A stretch of DNA of 64,000 nucleotides from Pictodentalium vernedei (Eukaryota > Mollusca > Scaphopoda > Dentaliida > Dentaliidae): positions 182,226,083-182,290,082 of the forward strand of contig CM062297.1 in assembly GCA_031216915.1 (NCBI GenBank), in the 5' to 3' direction. A program made the position numbers and the translations under genes. The notes beneath the pieces are model-generated. The model was given only the letters and a program-made list of their open reading frames with translations. It was not told where the DNA came from and searched no databases. Within the stretch, counting starts at the first letter, position 1; the number at the start of each line of letters is the position of its first letter. Below are positions 53,374 through 63,274 of this stretch, piece by piece.

Positions 53374-54750
53374 CTAGTGAAACCTAATGTTCTTGGGCTA
53401 TATTCCCATCTGTCAAGATCGATTCGAAATTGATATGTAGATAAGTATATAAATGTATATTGTTTTGGTTTGTTGGTGGTCCAGATAAGTTATTAATCAA
53501 ACAATGCCCCGTGCAATCGACATTTTATCTGTTCTTCAACATCTGTCGTTTGCAACATGTAGCCACTCTGAGCCCCGCGGAGATGCAAGTTAGGCGTAGC
53601 GAATCGGCCATATTAACATTGCCGAAAACGCGAGTGAAAACAATGGTCGTTTCAGTGGAAGTCAAAAAACCCATTAATAACTATTGCGTTCTTCAACCAG
53701 GGACCTCTCAACCGCCTTTTGGGATTTTCTGTTTGGTATTTAAGAAATCTGGAAAGACTGAGTAGCCAGTATCGACTTGAACGAAAGCATGGCTCGCCAA
53801 CTTGGAGCTGTTTTGACGATGTTTGTTAGAATGAGTTGTTGGGTTAAGTGAATGCAAATGTAGTTTTATTTGGCGAGAATCCGTTCAGGACTGTAGAAGG
53901 ACTAATGGTGTTAAGTGATCTCAAAGTAGTTTTATTTTGAGACGAGAGACCGCTAGAGCAGTAGAAGAAATTATCAGGCAGAGTAATTGATGGAGTTTGA
54001 CGGTGTCGTTGGAAAGAGCTATCGGGAGCTCGTAGATTCAATTCACGATAGGAGTGGGTTGAGTGGAAGCCAAATCTCATGCATGAACATTATATGTTTA
54101 CACGGTTGACGGAGAGTGTTTGATCCAGAACGAAACTCTGAAGTGCACCTGAAAGGGCATGGTAGACAATATGGTTTTAATAGTATCATACCTAGTAAAA
54201 CCATTTTTAGAAGTTTACGGAAAGTGATAATTAGTGACACAGGAGAAAGTGACAGAGGAGAAAAGTTAATGTCAAAAGTGGAGCTGTTAACTGCAGCACT
54301 TTGATACTTTGAAGGAGCGAATAGACACTATGTTGTTGAACGTCAACTAGATGAAGAGAAATTGAACATTCGGGGGTGGGGGGGGGGGGTAAATTTATGG
54401 TGATTTTTGTTGTGTATAATTGTGTTTTCTTGGTCCATTCGTTTTGCGGGCATGTTAATAAATCTGGTTTTGTTGTCATTAAAATTATATTCAGATGATA
54501 TCCGTCGGTTATCATCCGTCGGTTATCTTCTACAGTATCAAGGTAGTGACACCTCTAGAGGATGATTGCACCCCAAAAACACAGCGAGATGGTGAGACGT
54601 ATGTTCACTCAAATGTCAGTAGGTACTATCTGAGTGCGGGTGAGCTTTAGAGTGCCCATAAATGTCTCACCTCCACCCCTACGTGCTGACACCATCGAAT
54701 TGAACATACATTAAGAGAGCTCCTCTATCCAATAGCAATACGCGCTAGTC
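53374..54750. other. Unannotated stretch downstream of the nuclease unit
   Basis: No recognised gene. AATGTAGTTTTATTTGGCGAGA and CAAAGTAGTTTTATTTTGAG (53868 and 53923) are two similar phrases in tandem. A G-run at 54373-54389 lies within short frames without a domain. Confidence 0.45.
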
Positions 54751-54759
54751 AAGATTGTG

Positions 54760-55090
54760 GTATGGATGGGTTCATTGCAGTACTTTGAGATAGGTTTTGG
54801 ATTCTTTTCGGTAATTCGACTTACTACTATTAAACTGAGTCCATCGTCAGAACAGACTCTCCAACACACACACTATATTAGAGACCTTGTAGTCTCAAAG
54901 CAACCACGTTTCTCGTTGGCCCTCGTAAAACAAAATGGACGTCGACAATACGTGGCACCCGAACAGTGTGCCCGCGCATGTGTACTGATACCAGGTATCA
55001 GCATGGTGATGACGTCACAACATTCCAGCCCATGCACGCTATCATAACAACCCACGTGGCACCTTCAATGCACTAGGGTATAACGTCACT
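54760..55090 (+). repeat. Repeat family K (copy c) with CRE
   Basis: Follows the core of copies a and b in order: AAGCAACCACGTTTC, AACAAAATGGACGTCGAC, CGTGGCACCCGAACAG, GCCCGCGCATGTGTACTGA, then GGTGATGACGTCACAAC (CRE at 55010-55017). The YY1 site is missing. The open frame through it is a by-product. Confidence 0.55.
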
Positions 55091-55158
55091 TCCTAGGTTT
55101 CCCACCAAGATCACCCAAATCTGGAAAGGTTACCACATTGCATATTACTTTTGGTATA

Positions 55159-55378
55159 TTAACCCTTTCAAGTCTAGAGGCAGTTTTCCAGCCGGGTCAC
55201 AAGCTACGTCATAATGTCATTAAGGGGATGACTTCAAGATAAATGTGCGGTGAAGACCAATCAATAAGGCTGCACGTTGAAAATATTAATTGGTCTACCT
55301 CCAAAAAATAAATATGGACTCTTCCTATTGCTACCATGGAACTGACATGAAAGATACAACCAGTGTTCAAAGGGTTAA
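55159..55378. mobile_element. TTAA MITE family B (copy 5)
   Basis: TTAACCCTTTCAAGTCTAG and GTGTTCAAAGGGTTAA ends. The left arm of the hairpin is partly deleted (GACCAATCAATAAGGCTGCA). An identical phrase of 20 bp, AAATCTGGAAAGGTTACCAC, stands on both sides of the element (55112 and 55446), a small duplication independent of the TTAA. Confidence 0.7.
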
Positions 55379-55384
55379 TATCTA

Positions 55385-55800
55385 TTGGTTTTTCAAATGA
55401 TATTGAGAATAGGTTTAAAGCGTCATTGTTCTCCACCGAAGTCCCCCAAATCTGGAAAGGTTACCACTTTACAAACTACTACCAAATATAATAGTAATCG
55501 AGTCTTTGAAGATAAAAATAGCAGTGGACGATGCGTTTGTTGCGGACCCCATCATATATCATTGTGCAGTAAAGTCGTTCCAGAAAATCTCGAAAAAAAG
55601 AAATGCAAAATCTGGTATTTTATTACAGGACTCAAGAGGGAACTCGGCAATATCGGCTGGGATAACACTTGGCCTGAAACACCCCTCTCTCTATCTATGC
55701 GGCATATCTGATCGGGACCTCAGAACAATAGGCAACGAAGCTTATTTCCCCAAAATAATCGCCAACCCCAGTGGATGCATGATATCATTAGAAAATTAAT
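55385..55800 (+). pseudogene. Possible gag-like zinc-knuckle fragment
   Basis: The frame contains CVCCGPHHISLC followed by basic residues and, in a second frame, continues as an open segment to 55799. A CxxC...H...C arrangement of this kind occurs in BEL/Pao-type retrotransposon gag proteins. The match is short and two frames are needed, so it is only suggestive. Confidence 0.25.
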
Positions 55801-56695
55801 TCGTCAGGGAAACGATGCTGGAAAGCAACAAATTAATACTCGCGCAGTTTCATAAGTTAATTCCACACAGTAAATGTTTCAACAAACAGAAAACCTTCGC
55901 TTTTGACTATATCATTGACAATCTTAGCGGCGCGGGCCACTGAACCACTGAACACAATTTACCCCCAAGCCACCCAACACACCCTGTCATTTCTTTCTGC
56001 TCTGTGGAAACACGTCTTTCACGCCGAAACAAAATTCGTTAATTTTCAGAAAGGTCCAGGCGTTTATTGTAAGCAGTGTGCGCTTTGCCTGAAGTAGAAG
56101 TTATAACGATACAATCAAGGTCGCCGGAAACGGGTGGGGGGGGAGGGGGGGGGTGAAGCTGTTACCTTTACCCTGAGGCTACGGGGAAAGGGGGACAGCG
56201 CATCCTCTTTATCGCCAGAAGTGCCCTAGTGGAAAAAGACTTTTTTTTCTGAGAACTGTGACCGAGAACTTCTCGAGCATTCGTTTCTAACGTATTTTAC
56301 GTGTGTCAATGGCAAAGGGGCGAGGGATAGGGAATCAGATATAATGACAGAGACTGACCTATAACTACCAAACTTAGAAGCTATACAGTCGGTGGGTTGA
56401 GTTCTAAAGCTTAAGATCGTGTAGCTTTAGAGTGCGATTGGCAGGTTTCTAGCACCATTCTCATCGAACTATTTGTCCAGGTTTTCTAATCAAATCACGG
56501 AAATATGAAGAAGTCTGTTTGTTAAGATCTCTGTGTCATATTTGCTACAGGTGAAATAACCTGTTTCGACAAGACTATGCTTGAAAATAATTAGTTGTTG
56601 ACATTTGAGTGTACGTTTATGTGTGCGTCAACATGTGTGTGAGAGATGTGGGGTGGGGGGGGGGGGGGGGGGTGGTGGTCTGTGAGTGTGTGTCT

Positions 56696-56931
56696 GTGAG
56701 TGAGTGAGTGAGTGAGTGAGTGAGTGAGTGAGTGAGTGAGTGAGTGAGTGAGTGAGTGAGTGAGTGAGTGAGTGAGTGAGTGAGTGTGTGAGTGAGTGAG
56801 TGAGTGAGTGGTGGAGTGGTGAGTGAGTGAGTGAGTGAGTGAGTGAGTGAGTGAGTGAGTGAGTGAGTGAGTGAGTGAGTGAGTGAGTGAGTGAGTGAGT
56901 GAGTGAGTGAGTGAGTGAGTGAGTGAGTGCG
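56696..56931. repeat. (GAGT)n microsatellite
   Basis: Over 50 GAGT units with one interrupted segment at 56783-56822, preceded by a run of about 20 G and followed by (GT)n. It generates Leu-Thr-His-Ser frames on the minus strand that are not genes. Confidence 0.95.
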
Positions 56932-57228
56932 TGTGTGTGTGTGTGTGTTCGTGCGGACTTGCGTGCGTGCGCAGATGTATGTTTATATAAGTGTACATTA
57001 TTGCAAAGAAATTCACATGAGCATCCGTGCATAAACATGTGCTATTTTGTTGGCGGCTGAGTGTATGTACTTTTGATAATATTGTCACGTACATTTATTC
57101 CCATCCATCTGCCACTTATATGTTCAAACGTATTTTTTTTTATTTTATTTATTTTTCTTACTGCCATACCTGTTCTTGTATTATGGTTGAGCAAATAAAG
57201 TTCTCAATAATAATAATATTGTCACTTC

Positions 57229-57285
57229 AGTGCAACAAGGCGCCATCTGAAATGCAAAAGCATTTCCGATGGCGCTTTGTTGCAC
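57229..57285. repeat. Hairpin at the 5' edge of the RT fragment
   Basis: GTGCAACAAGGCGCCATCTG and its inverse (GATGGCGCTTTGTTGCAC) enclose a short AAATGCAAAAGCATTT stem. The reverse-transcriptase homology starts about 60 bp beyond. Confidence 0.75.
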
Positions 57286-57309
57286 CAATGAACGATATAT
57301 ATATAATGT

Positions 57310-58060
57310 CAATACTACTGAGTGTCACATTCCCCCTAGAAGCAGGCACCCCTATGGGTCCGTCCTCAGCCCCCTCCTGTACATCACCTACGTCAACGAC
57401 CTCAAATTCACCGAGGATCGCGTTCAAGTCTCACAATTTGCGGATGATAAGGGCCTCTGGGACTCTAATAATACGGCCAATCTACTCCAAAAATCTCTGC
57501 AACGCGCTCTTAAAGACCCAGAACACTGGTGTGCCAAATGGAGAATAAAGCTGAACGCCAGCAAAACCCAACGAATCATCTTTACCCGCAAGACAAAGAA
57601 CCGTGACTTTGACCTCAAGCTAATGGATAAAGTCCTCCCAGAATGCAAAGAGGCGAAATTCCTTGGCATCACCATCGATCAAAACCTATCCTTTAATAAA
57701 CACACAAACGACATTGCCAGTAAAGCAACCAAACGTATTAATTTACTAAAAATGCTAAAGGGAACTTCCCGGGAAGCCAATCAGACCACTCTTCTTAAAC
57801 TATACAAAGCCTTTGTGCGCCCCGTACTCGAGTATGGCGCCATCATCCTAACTGAGCTCAATCAAACAAATATGGGCCAACTACAGGAGGTCCAAAATCA
57901 CGCGCTTAGGGTCGTCCACCGTGCCCCTTGGGATACACCTATCAAAACACTCAATGATAGAGCCGAACTCTACCACCATAAGAGACCGCCTTGCCGGCCT
58001 AGACGCGAAAAATCACTACCGGTTAGCCGACAGCCAACTAATATCGTAAGTACAGGCAAT
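57310..58060 (+). pseudogene. Non-LTR retrotransposon reverse transcriptase, 3' part, frameshifted
   Basis: In the main frame (ATG 57269) residues 30-38 read GSVLSPLLY, 57-60 FADD (the catalytic box), then RIKLNASKTQRIIF and KFLGITIDQNLSFNKH, the ordered motifs of the RT palm and thumb of I/Jockey-like LINEs. Residues just before GSV continue better in another frame (LEAGTP, near 57345), and the C-terminal IRDRLAGLDAK segment is in the next frame from about 57972, so at least two frameshifts exist. The RT fingers and endonuclease are missing. A dead, 5'-truncated copy. Confidence 0.8.
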
Positions 58061-58130
58061 TTGCGAAAGCAGACAAAAACGCCAAAACGCCTCTATTTAA
58101 GGGAAATACTAATTAGGCCCTATATCTGAG

Positions 58131-58740
58131 GGCAAGACAGGAAAGTAACACCTCTGGGTGTGGCCCTGTGTGTAAGCCTGTTCTTCGCTACCTCAAATTA
58201 TTTAAAATAGGCCGATTATAAAACCGGTGTTACGACTAAATTGGTAAAGGAAAGGTGAACTAACAGTGAAAACGGCGAAAGCTGTGACCTTCTACCAGGA
58301 AGGGCTGTCTTCACCTACCTATCTAAAAATAATCATAACTGAGGGCAAGACAGGAAAGAAACACCTCTGAGTGTGGCTCTGTGTGTAAGCCTGTCCTTCG
58401 CTCCCTCAAAATATCTAAAAATAAACCGATCACAAAGCAGAGGCAAACAGGAAAGTAACACCCTCGGGTGTGGTATTGTGTGTAAACCTGTCCCCTGCTT
58501 TCTTCTAACGAAACCACCCAAACTAGGACTTTTAACCGCGGACAAGACAGGAAAGTAACACCCCCGGGTGTGGCTCTGTGTGTAAGCCTGTTCTTCGCTA
58601 CCTCAAATTACCTAAAATATGCAGATTATAAAACCTGTGAAACGAAAAAAGTGGTAAAGGGAAGGTGACCACCAGGCAGTGAAAACGACGAAAGCTGTGA
58701 CCTTCTACCAGGAAGGGATGTCATCACCTGCCCAACTAAA
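58131..58740 (+). repeat. Array of GACAGGAAAGTAACACC units
   Basis: A unit of about 100 bp with AAGACAGGAAAGTAACACC, GGGTGTGG and CTGTGTGTAAGCCTGTTCTT starts at about 58131, 58345, 58449 and 58545. The first and last are followed by a second module with CGAAAGCTGTGACCTTCTAC and CAGGAAGGG. Each unit contains a small AACACC...GGGTGT stem. Position after the RT frame suggests a LINE 3' region (inference). Confidence 0.75.
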
Positions 58741-58979
58741 ACCTCTAATAACTGACCACGAAAATAAATCAAAACTGGTAAGAGAAAATGGTAATTATCT
58801 AGCTTTTTCCTAATTTTTATATGTCATACTAATTCTGCCTTCTTCTTTTAGCAGGTACACACAGATGATTTCTTTTTAATGACCAGCACCCCAATCACTG
58901 CTATGGAAACTATAACCGTTATGGAAACAGTAGCGTCCGTAGATCCTGAAAATCCTCCACTGCATCCCTAAAAGTCTTC

Positions 58980-59300
58980 AACCACCTCAAGGGAGGCGAG
59001 TGTTGGTCCTGCGTCCCGCCTTGGCCCTTTTTGTAAGCGTCTGTATAGCGCATTTTCTGACCCAGCCAAATAGGATCACAATGCAGGCCTGCCCCCGAAC
59101 CAGGGAAGTCCGGGTCTTTCTACTGGTGGTCCCCGAAAGGGGTCGTTGTTGTTGTCAGCTATCCAACGAGACGTCCTACCGCAAACCTGAAAACCAACTA
59201 AGAAAACCTGAGGCAGACTATACTTGCCAATGATGGCCCTCCACCGCTATCATTTCCGAAGTGGCTGACTATACTTGCCCGAAAATATAAGAGCACGGCA
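58980..59300 (+). other. Non-coding stretch, possibly a LINE 5' region
   Basis: G/C-richer than its surroundings, with GGTCCTGCGTCCCGCCTTGG and CCCCGAAAGGGGTCGTTG. AGACTATACTTGCC / TGACTATACTTGCC occurs twice 50 bp apart. No frame with a domain; it precedes the ORF1-like region. Confidence 0.35.
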
Positions 59301-59302
59301 CC

Positions 59303-59358
59303 CTCGGGGAGAGGTAGTACCTTTGTGAAAGGACCCAACCTCTCACACTGGTCCTCAC
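59303..59358 (+). repeat. Stem-forming segment, copy 1
   Basis: CCCTCGGGGAGAGGTAGTACC...CTCTCACACTGGTCCTCACC, with partial internal complementarity. The same segment recurs at 59788-59852 inside the ORF1-like frame. Confidence 0.65.
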
Positions 59359-59499
59359 CCGAGGGATCAGCCAACATCAGTCAACGAAGTCAACCCAACA
59401 CCCGTAACACCCTATCCAGGGACAACTGCCGAGTACCCGAACCTCTTCCTCCTTCAACACGCCTAAGACATGAAAGTATCAGATCACAAACAGTCACTG

Positions 59500-59576
59500 A
59501 GGGTCGAAAGGGGCTTGTTCTACAGCGTCCCTGCGCGCCTTCGGCGCGCGAAACCATTCCGTCCGTGTCACACTAG
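59500..59576 (+). repeat. Tail segment with C(UUCG)G hairpin, copy 1
   Basis: GAGGGTCGAAAGGGGCTTG is followed by a CGTCCCTGCGCGCCTTCGGC hairpin (GCGCG-CTTCGG-CGCGC) and GAAACCATTCCGTCCGTGT up to CACACTAG. Repeated at 60470-60549. Confidence 0.75.
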
Positions 59577-59637
59577 TAATTACTACACTACACATACATC
59601 GGTTCATTCACACATCTGACATCAGAGCGTGAACAAC

Positions 59638-60415
59638 TTGAGTACAGCCACGGAAATGCCAGCCAGATTGGAAAAAAACATATCAGCTCTGGGCGTCTCT
59701 TGTCCCATCTCATGCACTATCCAGGAAACGGGCAAGAGCGTCCATCTGACTCTGGACTTCATCGTTGATAAGAAAAATACACCACCCTCCTCGGGGAGAG
59801 GTGGTACCTGTTTGTGAGAGGAACCCCTCTCACACTGGTCCTCACCTGAGAGGGTTTGGAGGTGGCCCTGAAAAGAAAGAGAAACTAAAGAAGAACAAGA
59901 AGAAAAGTCCATCAACCAAGCGTAGGGACGCCCGACGCTTGGAGGCTTTCCTGGAAAAGAAGAAGGAGAGGAGTGAGGTGATGGAGGTTCCGGAGGCAGC
60001 CGCCAGTTCCCCTCCCAGTCCCACAGGAGCATCCAACCAACTACCGGCGCCCCAGCCGATTCTGTTGGATGAGGAACGCCCTGTGGAGATTGAGGAGGAA
60101 CTGGAAGTTGCTTTATCGCCACCTCCCGCTCCTCACTCCCCTCTTCCGTTGCTTCCGGACATCCCGGGCAAGGGAGACTCACTCAACCAACCAACACTGG
60201 CCGCACTAATGGCAGAAACAATGGAACTGAAGACGCAATGTAATCAACTCCAGGCAAAGTGCAAAGATGATGATAATCGCTCGGATGAAACTCCAGAATG
60301 GCTAGGGAATTCCTTGACAAAAGGAATCAGCAACAAGATTCCACAAACTCGTCTCCATCGCAACAACCTCCAAAAAAGAAGTCCCGCAGAAAACATAAAA
60401 GAGGATAAGCTGCTT
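59638..60415 (+). pseudogene. ORF1 (gag)-like protein of a non-LTR retrotransposon, broken
   Basis: The first part (59656-59787) reads MPARLEKNISALGVSC and VHLTLDFIVDKK, the N-terminal pattern of ORF1-type proteins of invertebrate LINEs. A repeated stem-forming segment (59788-59852) with a stop then interrupts it. The frame resumes at about 59858 with KKNKKKSPSTKRRDARRLEA, a basic domain, followed by a Pro-rich and acidic stretch, and a C-terminal KKKSRRKHKRG segment that lies in a different frame (from about 60305). At least one insertion and one frameshift; non-functional. Confidence 0.6.
59788..59852 (+). repeat. Stem-forming segment, copy 2
   Basis: Matches 59303-59358 (CCTCGGGGAGAGGTGGTACC, CCTCTCACACTGGTCCTCAC) and interrupts the ORF1-like frame. 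Confidence 0.65.
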
Positions 60416-60469
60416 CCTTCTCCATTCCTCGTTTGCCACGCCCAGACAAGTCAAAATCATATACAGTTA

Positions 60470-60549
60470 AGGAGGGTGGAAAGGAGCTTGCCCCACACCG
60501 TCCCTGCGCGCCTTCGGCTCGCGAAACCATTTGATCCGGTGTCACACTA
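60470..60549 (+). repeat. Tail segment with C(UUCG)G hairpin, copy 2
   Basis: GGAGGGTGGAAAGGAGCTTG, then CCGTCCCTGCGCGCCTTCGG, then GAAACCATTTGATCCGGTGT and CACACTAG. The hairpin is less perfect here (CTTCGGCTCGCG). Confidence 0.75.
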
Positions 60550-60919
60550 GAAATCATGATACGTTGTAAATCTCATACCGAGAGTCGAATACCTTTTTTG
60601 ATACCGGTGCCCCCTTTGCTTCGGATGCTTACCGGCGCCATTGGATACAATTAATATTCCAAAGATAATATCAATACCAAGTGGGTTCATATTCACTCAA
60701 CCCAGTTGATTTGGCTTGATTTTTAACCCAACTGATTTTAGAGAGGAGAAAGCAGCAGATGTGACAGCTACAGATGATAGCATAGTGTGCATCGAAGGCA
60801 TTCATGGCACGTGTGAAAGTTGGTGTTTGTAAATGTTTCCGTATCTTGTTGATTGGAGAAACCCGTCCGACGTTTCCTCTCCCCATTTTCTAACTCTGAC
60901 ACCTGGAACATACGGAGCC

Positions 60920-61131
60920 TTAACCCTTTTAACCCTGTTGGTATCTTCCATGTCAATTCATATGCAGCAATTAGAAGAGTCCATATTCATTATTAGGGGG
61001 CAGACTAATCAATATTTTCAACGTGCAGCCTTGGGGCTGCACGTTGAAAATATTGATTGGTCTATCCCACCCTTAACTTAGCAGGCATGTCCCTGGGCCG
61101 GTAAAACGACCTCTGGTGTTCAAGGGGTTAA
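60920..61131. mobile_element. TTAA MITE family B (copy 6)
   Basis: TTAACCCTTTTAACCCTG and GTGTTCAAGGGGTTAA ends with a complete hairpin: CAATATTTTCAACGTGCAGC-CTTGG-GGCTGCACGTTGAAAATATTG (arms over 20 bp). Confidence 0.85.
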
Positions 61132-62053
61132 TATTCAACGACATAGTTTAGGGATTCTCATTCAAGGTTGTGGGCTGCTTATTTTACACACACAGTTGCG
61201 CGTTCTTCGCCATTCCTCTTGACGAACTTGGTAGCTTTTTCGTTAAATTTCCACAGATCTAATGTTTGATTGTAAAAGGGTATCGTACAACAGGGGGTGG
61301 GTAGGGGTAGAGTATGTATAACTGGTGTGGTATAACCTGTACAAGTTAATTATATATGCCTTTTTAATTCTTCTAAGAATTCGTCAGTTTCCTTGTTTCT
61401 CTGGTCACTTGGCATGCAAGATGCATTGGCCAGTCGTGCGCGCTGCTTATTTTTATATTTTTTTCTTGGGCCGATGTGGCCCTAGTTCTTTGTTTTCACT
61501 GACTGACTCCTATCAGATTCGATTCGATGAGGAGACAGTGTTATCCAGTGCATGCTTTGTGGGGGATGTGTTGTAATACCAATGGAATTCGATTTCGTCA
61601 TTTTTAGGGCTGCCATCACCTCATAAAAAGACATCAGTCAAAAAATTGTCGCTACAATTCACACACTAAAAGAAATTTCTTTCCAGTGATATCAGTTTAT
61701 AAAAAAGAGCCAATATCTTTATAACTCATAAATGTGGTACATCAAACGAACTCAGTCATTTGGGTAATTCAGATAACATCTTCGAGTTTCGCCGAAGAAT
61801 GTTCAGAAATTAAAAATTAAAGTTATCATTGCACATTAGGCATATCCCTACTGAAAAAATGCCCAGTAGAGATGGATACACATGGAGCAAGATAGATCCG
61901 GCTGACCATACCCTTAATGTTATACGATTGTGGTCACATCCCAATCAAATTCGTAACAAAAACGAGGTAAAGAGAAAAAGACTTGTGGAATGTACATCTC
62001 AAGTTGCGAATCTACGCTTCTTCCGTTAAACCTTATTTCATAGAAGAATGTAG
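61132..62053. other. Unannotated stretch
   Basis: Short frames at 61325-61576 and 61829-62029 have no recognisable domain. Nothing repeated elsewhere in the window. Confidence 0.45.
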
Positions 62054-62067
62054 TACTTTGTGACCAA

Positions 62068-62419
62068 AGGGCGCGGTGACTCAGTAGGTAGAGGTGCAGG
62101 CTGCAAGCCGAGAAGTCCTCGGTTGGAATCCCACCTGCGGAAATCGCGCTGTGTCCTTGTGCAAGACACTTCACTCCCATTGTCCACGTGGGGGAACGGT
62201 GACGCCGTGTACTAAGGTGTACTGCACGTAGATGGTGCACCTGTCTTCAACAAATGCTAACTCTGCTTGTTTGGAGTTAGTATGATGGGGAGCTGACAGT
62301 TGCTCGCCGTTGCTCAGTGGTTCTCTCCGGGTTATCCGGCTTCCTCCTCCCGTAAAACTGTCGTGGTAATGATTGGCTATTGTGCAGAAATATGTGACCT
62401 TAAACACCAAAAAAAAAAA

Positions 62420-62470
<51 letters not shown>

Positions 62471-62472
62471 AA
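62068..62472 (+). mobile_element. SINE family D, full length, tRNA-like head, tail type 1
   Basis: A perfect 14-bp target duplication TACTTTGTGACCAA (62054-62067 and 62473-62486). The head GTGACTCAGTAGGTAGAGG has an A-box pattern; the B box has one change (GGTTGGAATCC). Core TGTCCTTGTGCAAGACACTT, body and tail GTGACCTTAAACACCAAAAA, then (AAAT)n. Confidence 0.95.
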
Positions 62473-62658
62473 TACTTTGTGACCAATGATGTTTCGGTAG
62501 AGGACCTTTCGCCCAGCAGATAATTCGGCCTATGCCATTTCGACCATTGGACGTTTTGGCCAATTGGACATGTTGATATTGAAAGAGTATTGAAATGGGT
62601 ATTCAAATTGATAATTTTATTTTTATGTTATTCTCAAGTTGATTATACTTTAATAAAC

Positions 62659-62897
62659 TTAACCCTTTGGACTCTAGTGGGATCTTCCGTGCTAGTTCAA
62701 TAGCAGTATTAGAAGAGTCCATATTCATTATTTGGGGTAGGCCAATCAATATTTTCAACGAGCAGCCTCGGGGCTGCATGTTCAAAATATTGATTGGTCT
62801 ACCCCACACATTTACTGAACAGCCATCCTATTTGATGACGTTATGACGTATCATATTTCCCGTCCGGAAAATCGGCCGCTAGGGTTCAAAGGGTTAA
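62659..62897. mobile_element. TTAA MITE family B (copy 7)
   Basis: TTAACCCTTTGGACTCTAG and GGGTTCAAAGGGTTAA ends, a hairpin with CAATATTTTCAACGAGCAGC and its near-inverse. GACGTATCATATTTCCCG matches the right shoulder of copy 2. Confidence 0.85.
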
Positions 62898-62910
62898 ATG
62901 TTAAATATAT

Positions 62911-62977
62911 TTAACCCTTTACCTCCGACATGAGGTGACACTGGCTGTCGAAAGTGGAAAGTTTTGTTAAATTCCAA

Positions 62978-63028
<51 letters not shown>

Positions 63029-63274
63029 ATATAACCATTTACCAACCTGAACAGCAGAGAGGCTTGCAAAAAAATGCTTGAATGACGAAACATTGTCAGT
63101 TTTTGTCTCAAAAACATAGCTTATGACCCATCATTGAAACGAGCTCCACGAGCTCGTTCCAATGAGTGTCAAAAGCTATGTGTTTGAGACAAAAATGCAA
63201 AGATAATAAAATTTGAATGGCGATTTTTGTGAATAGCGTTGGTCATATATAGCCGTCTGGTTTTAAAGGGTTAA
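62911..63274 (-). mobile_element. Palindromic TTAA MITE family A (copy 16), split by a SINE tail
   Basis: The element starts TTAACCCTTTACC at 62911, is interrupted by a SINE fragment, and resumes ATAACCATTTACCAACCTG at 63031 through the palindrome (GAGCTCCACGAGCTCG) to TTTAAAGGGTTAA. The repeated end is the SINE's target duplication. Confidence 0.85.
62924..63030 (+). mobile_element. SINE family D, strongly 5'-truncated, tail type 2
   Basis: Only TCCGACATGAGGTGACACTG, the rest of the type-2 tail and (AAAT)n are present. The flanking TTAACCCTTTACC and ATAACCATTTACC (62911-62923, 63031-63043) differ at two of 13 positions and are the target duplication within the MITE terminus. Confidence 0.85.

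Noticed and set aside
53460-53765. A 101-codon frame just downstream of the nuclease unit as a second transposon gene
   Set aside because: It lies outside the right terminal repeat and shows no recognisable motif.
55506-55799. A 97-codon frame as an independent gene
   Set aside because: It overlaps the gag-like fragment in another frame and has no start context or domain; treated only as part of a possible pseudogene.
56591-57094. Minus-strand frames of 136-167 codons
   Set aside because: These are Leu-Thr-His-Ser repeats from (GAGT)n.
58131-58740. CRISPR array
   Set aside because: Repeat units are long, diverged and not separated by unique spacers of constant length; the genome is animal.
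58140-58740. Hammerhead ribozymes in the unit array
   Set aside because: Small stems are present, but the invariant CTGATGA and GAAA core elements are not found together in any unit.
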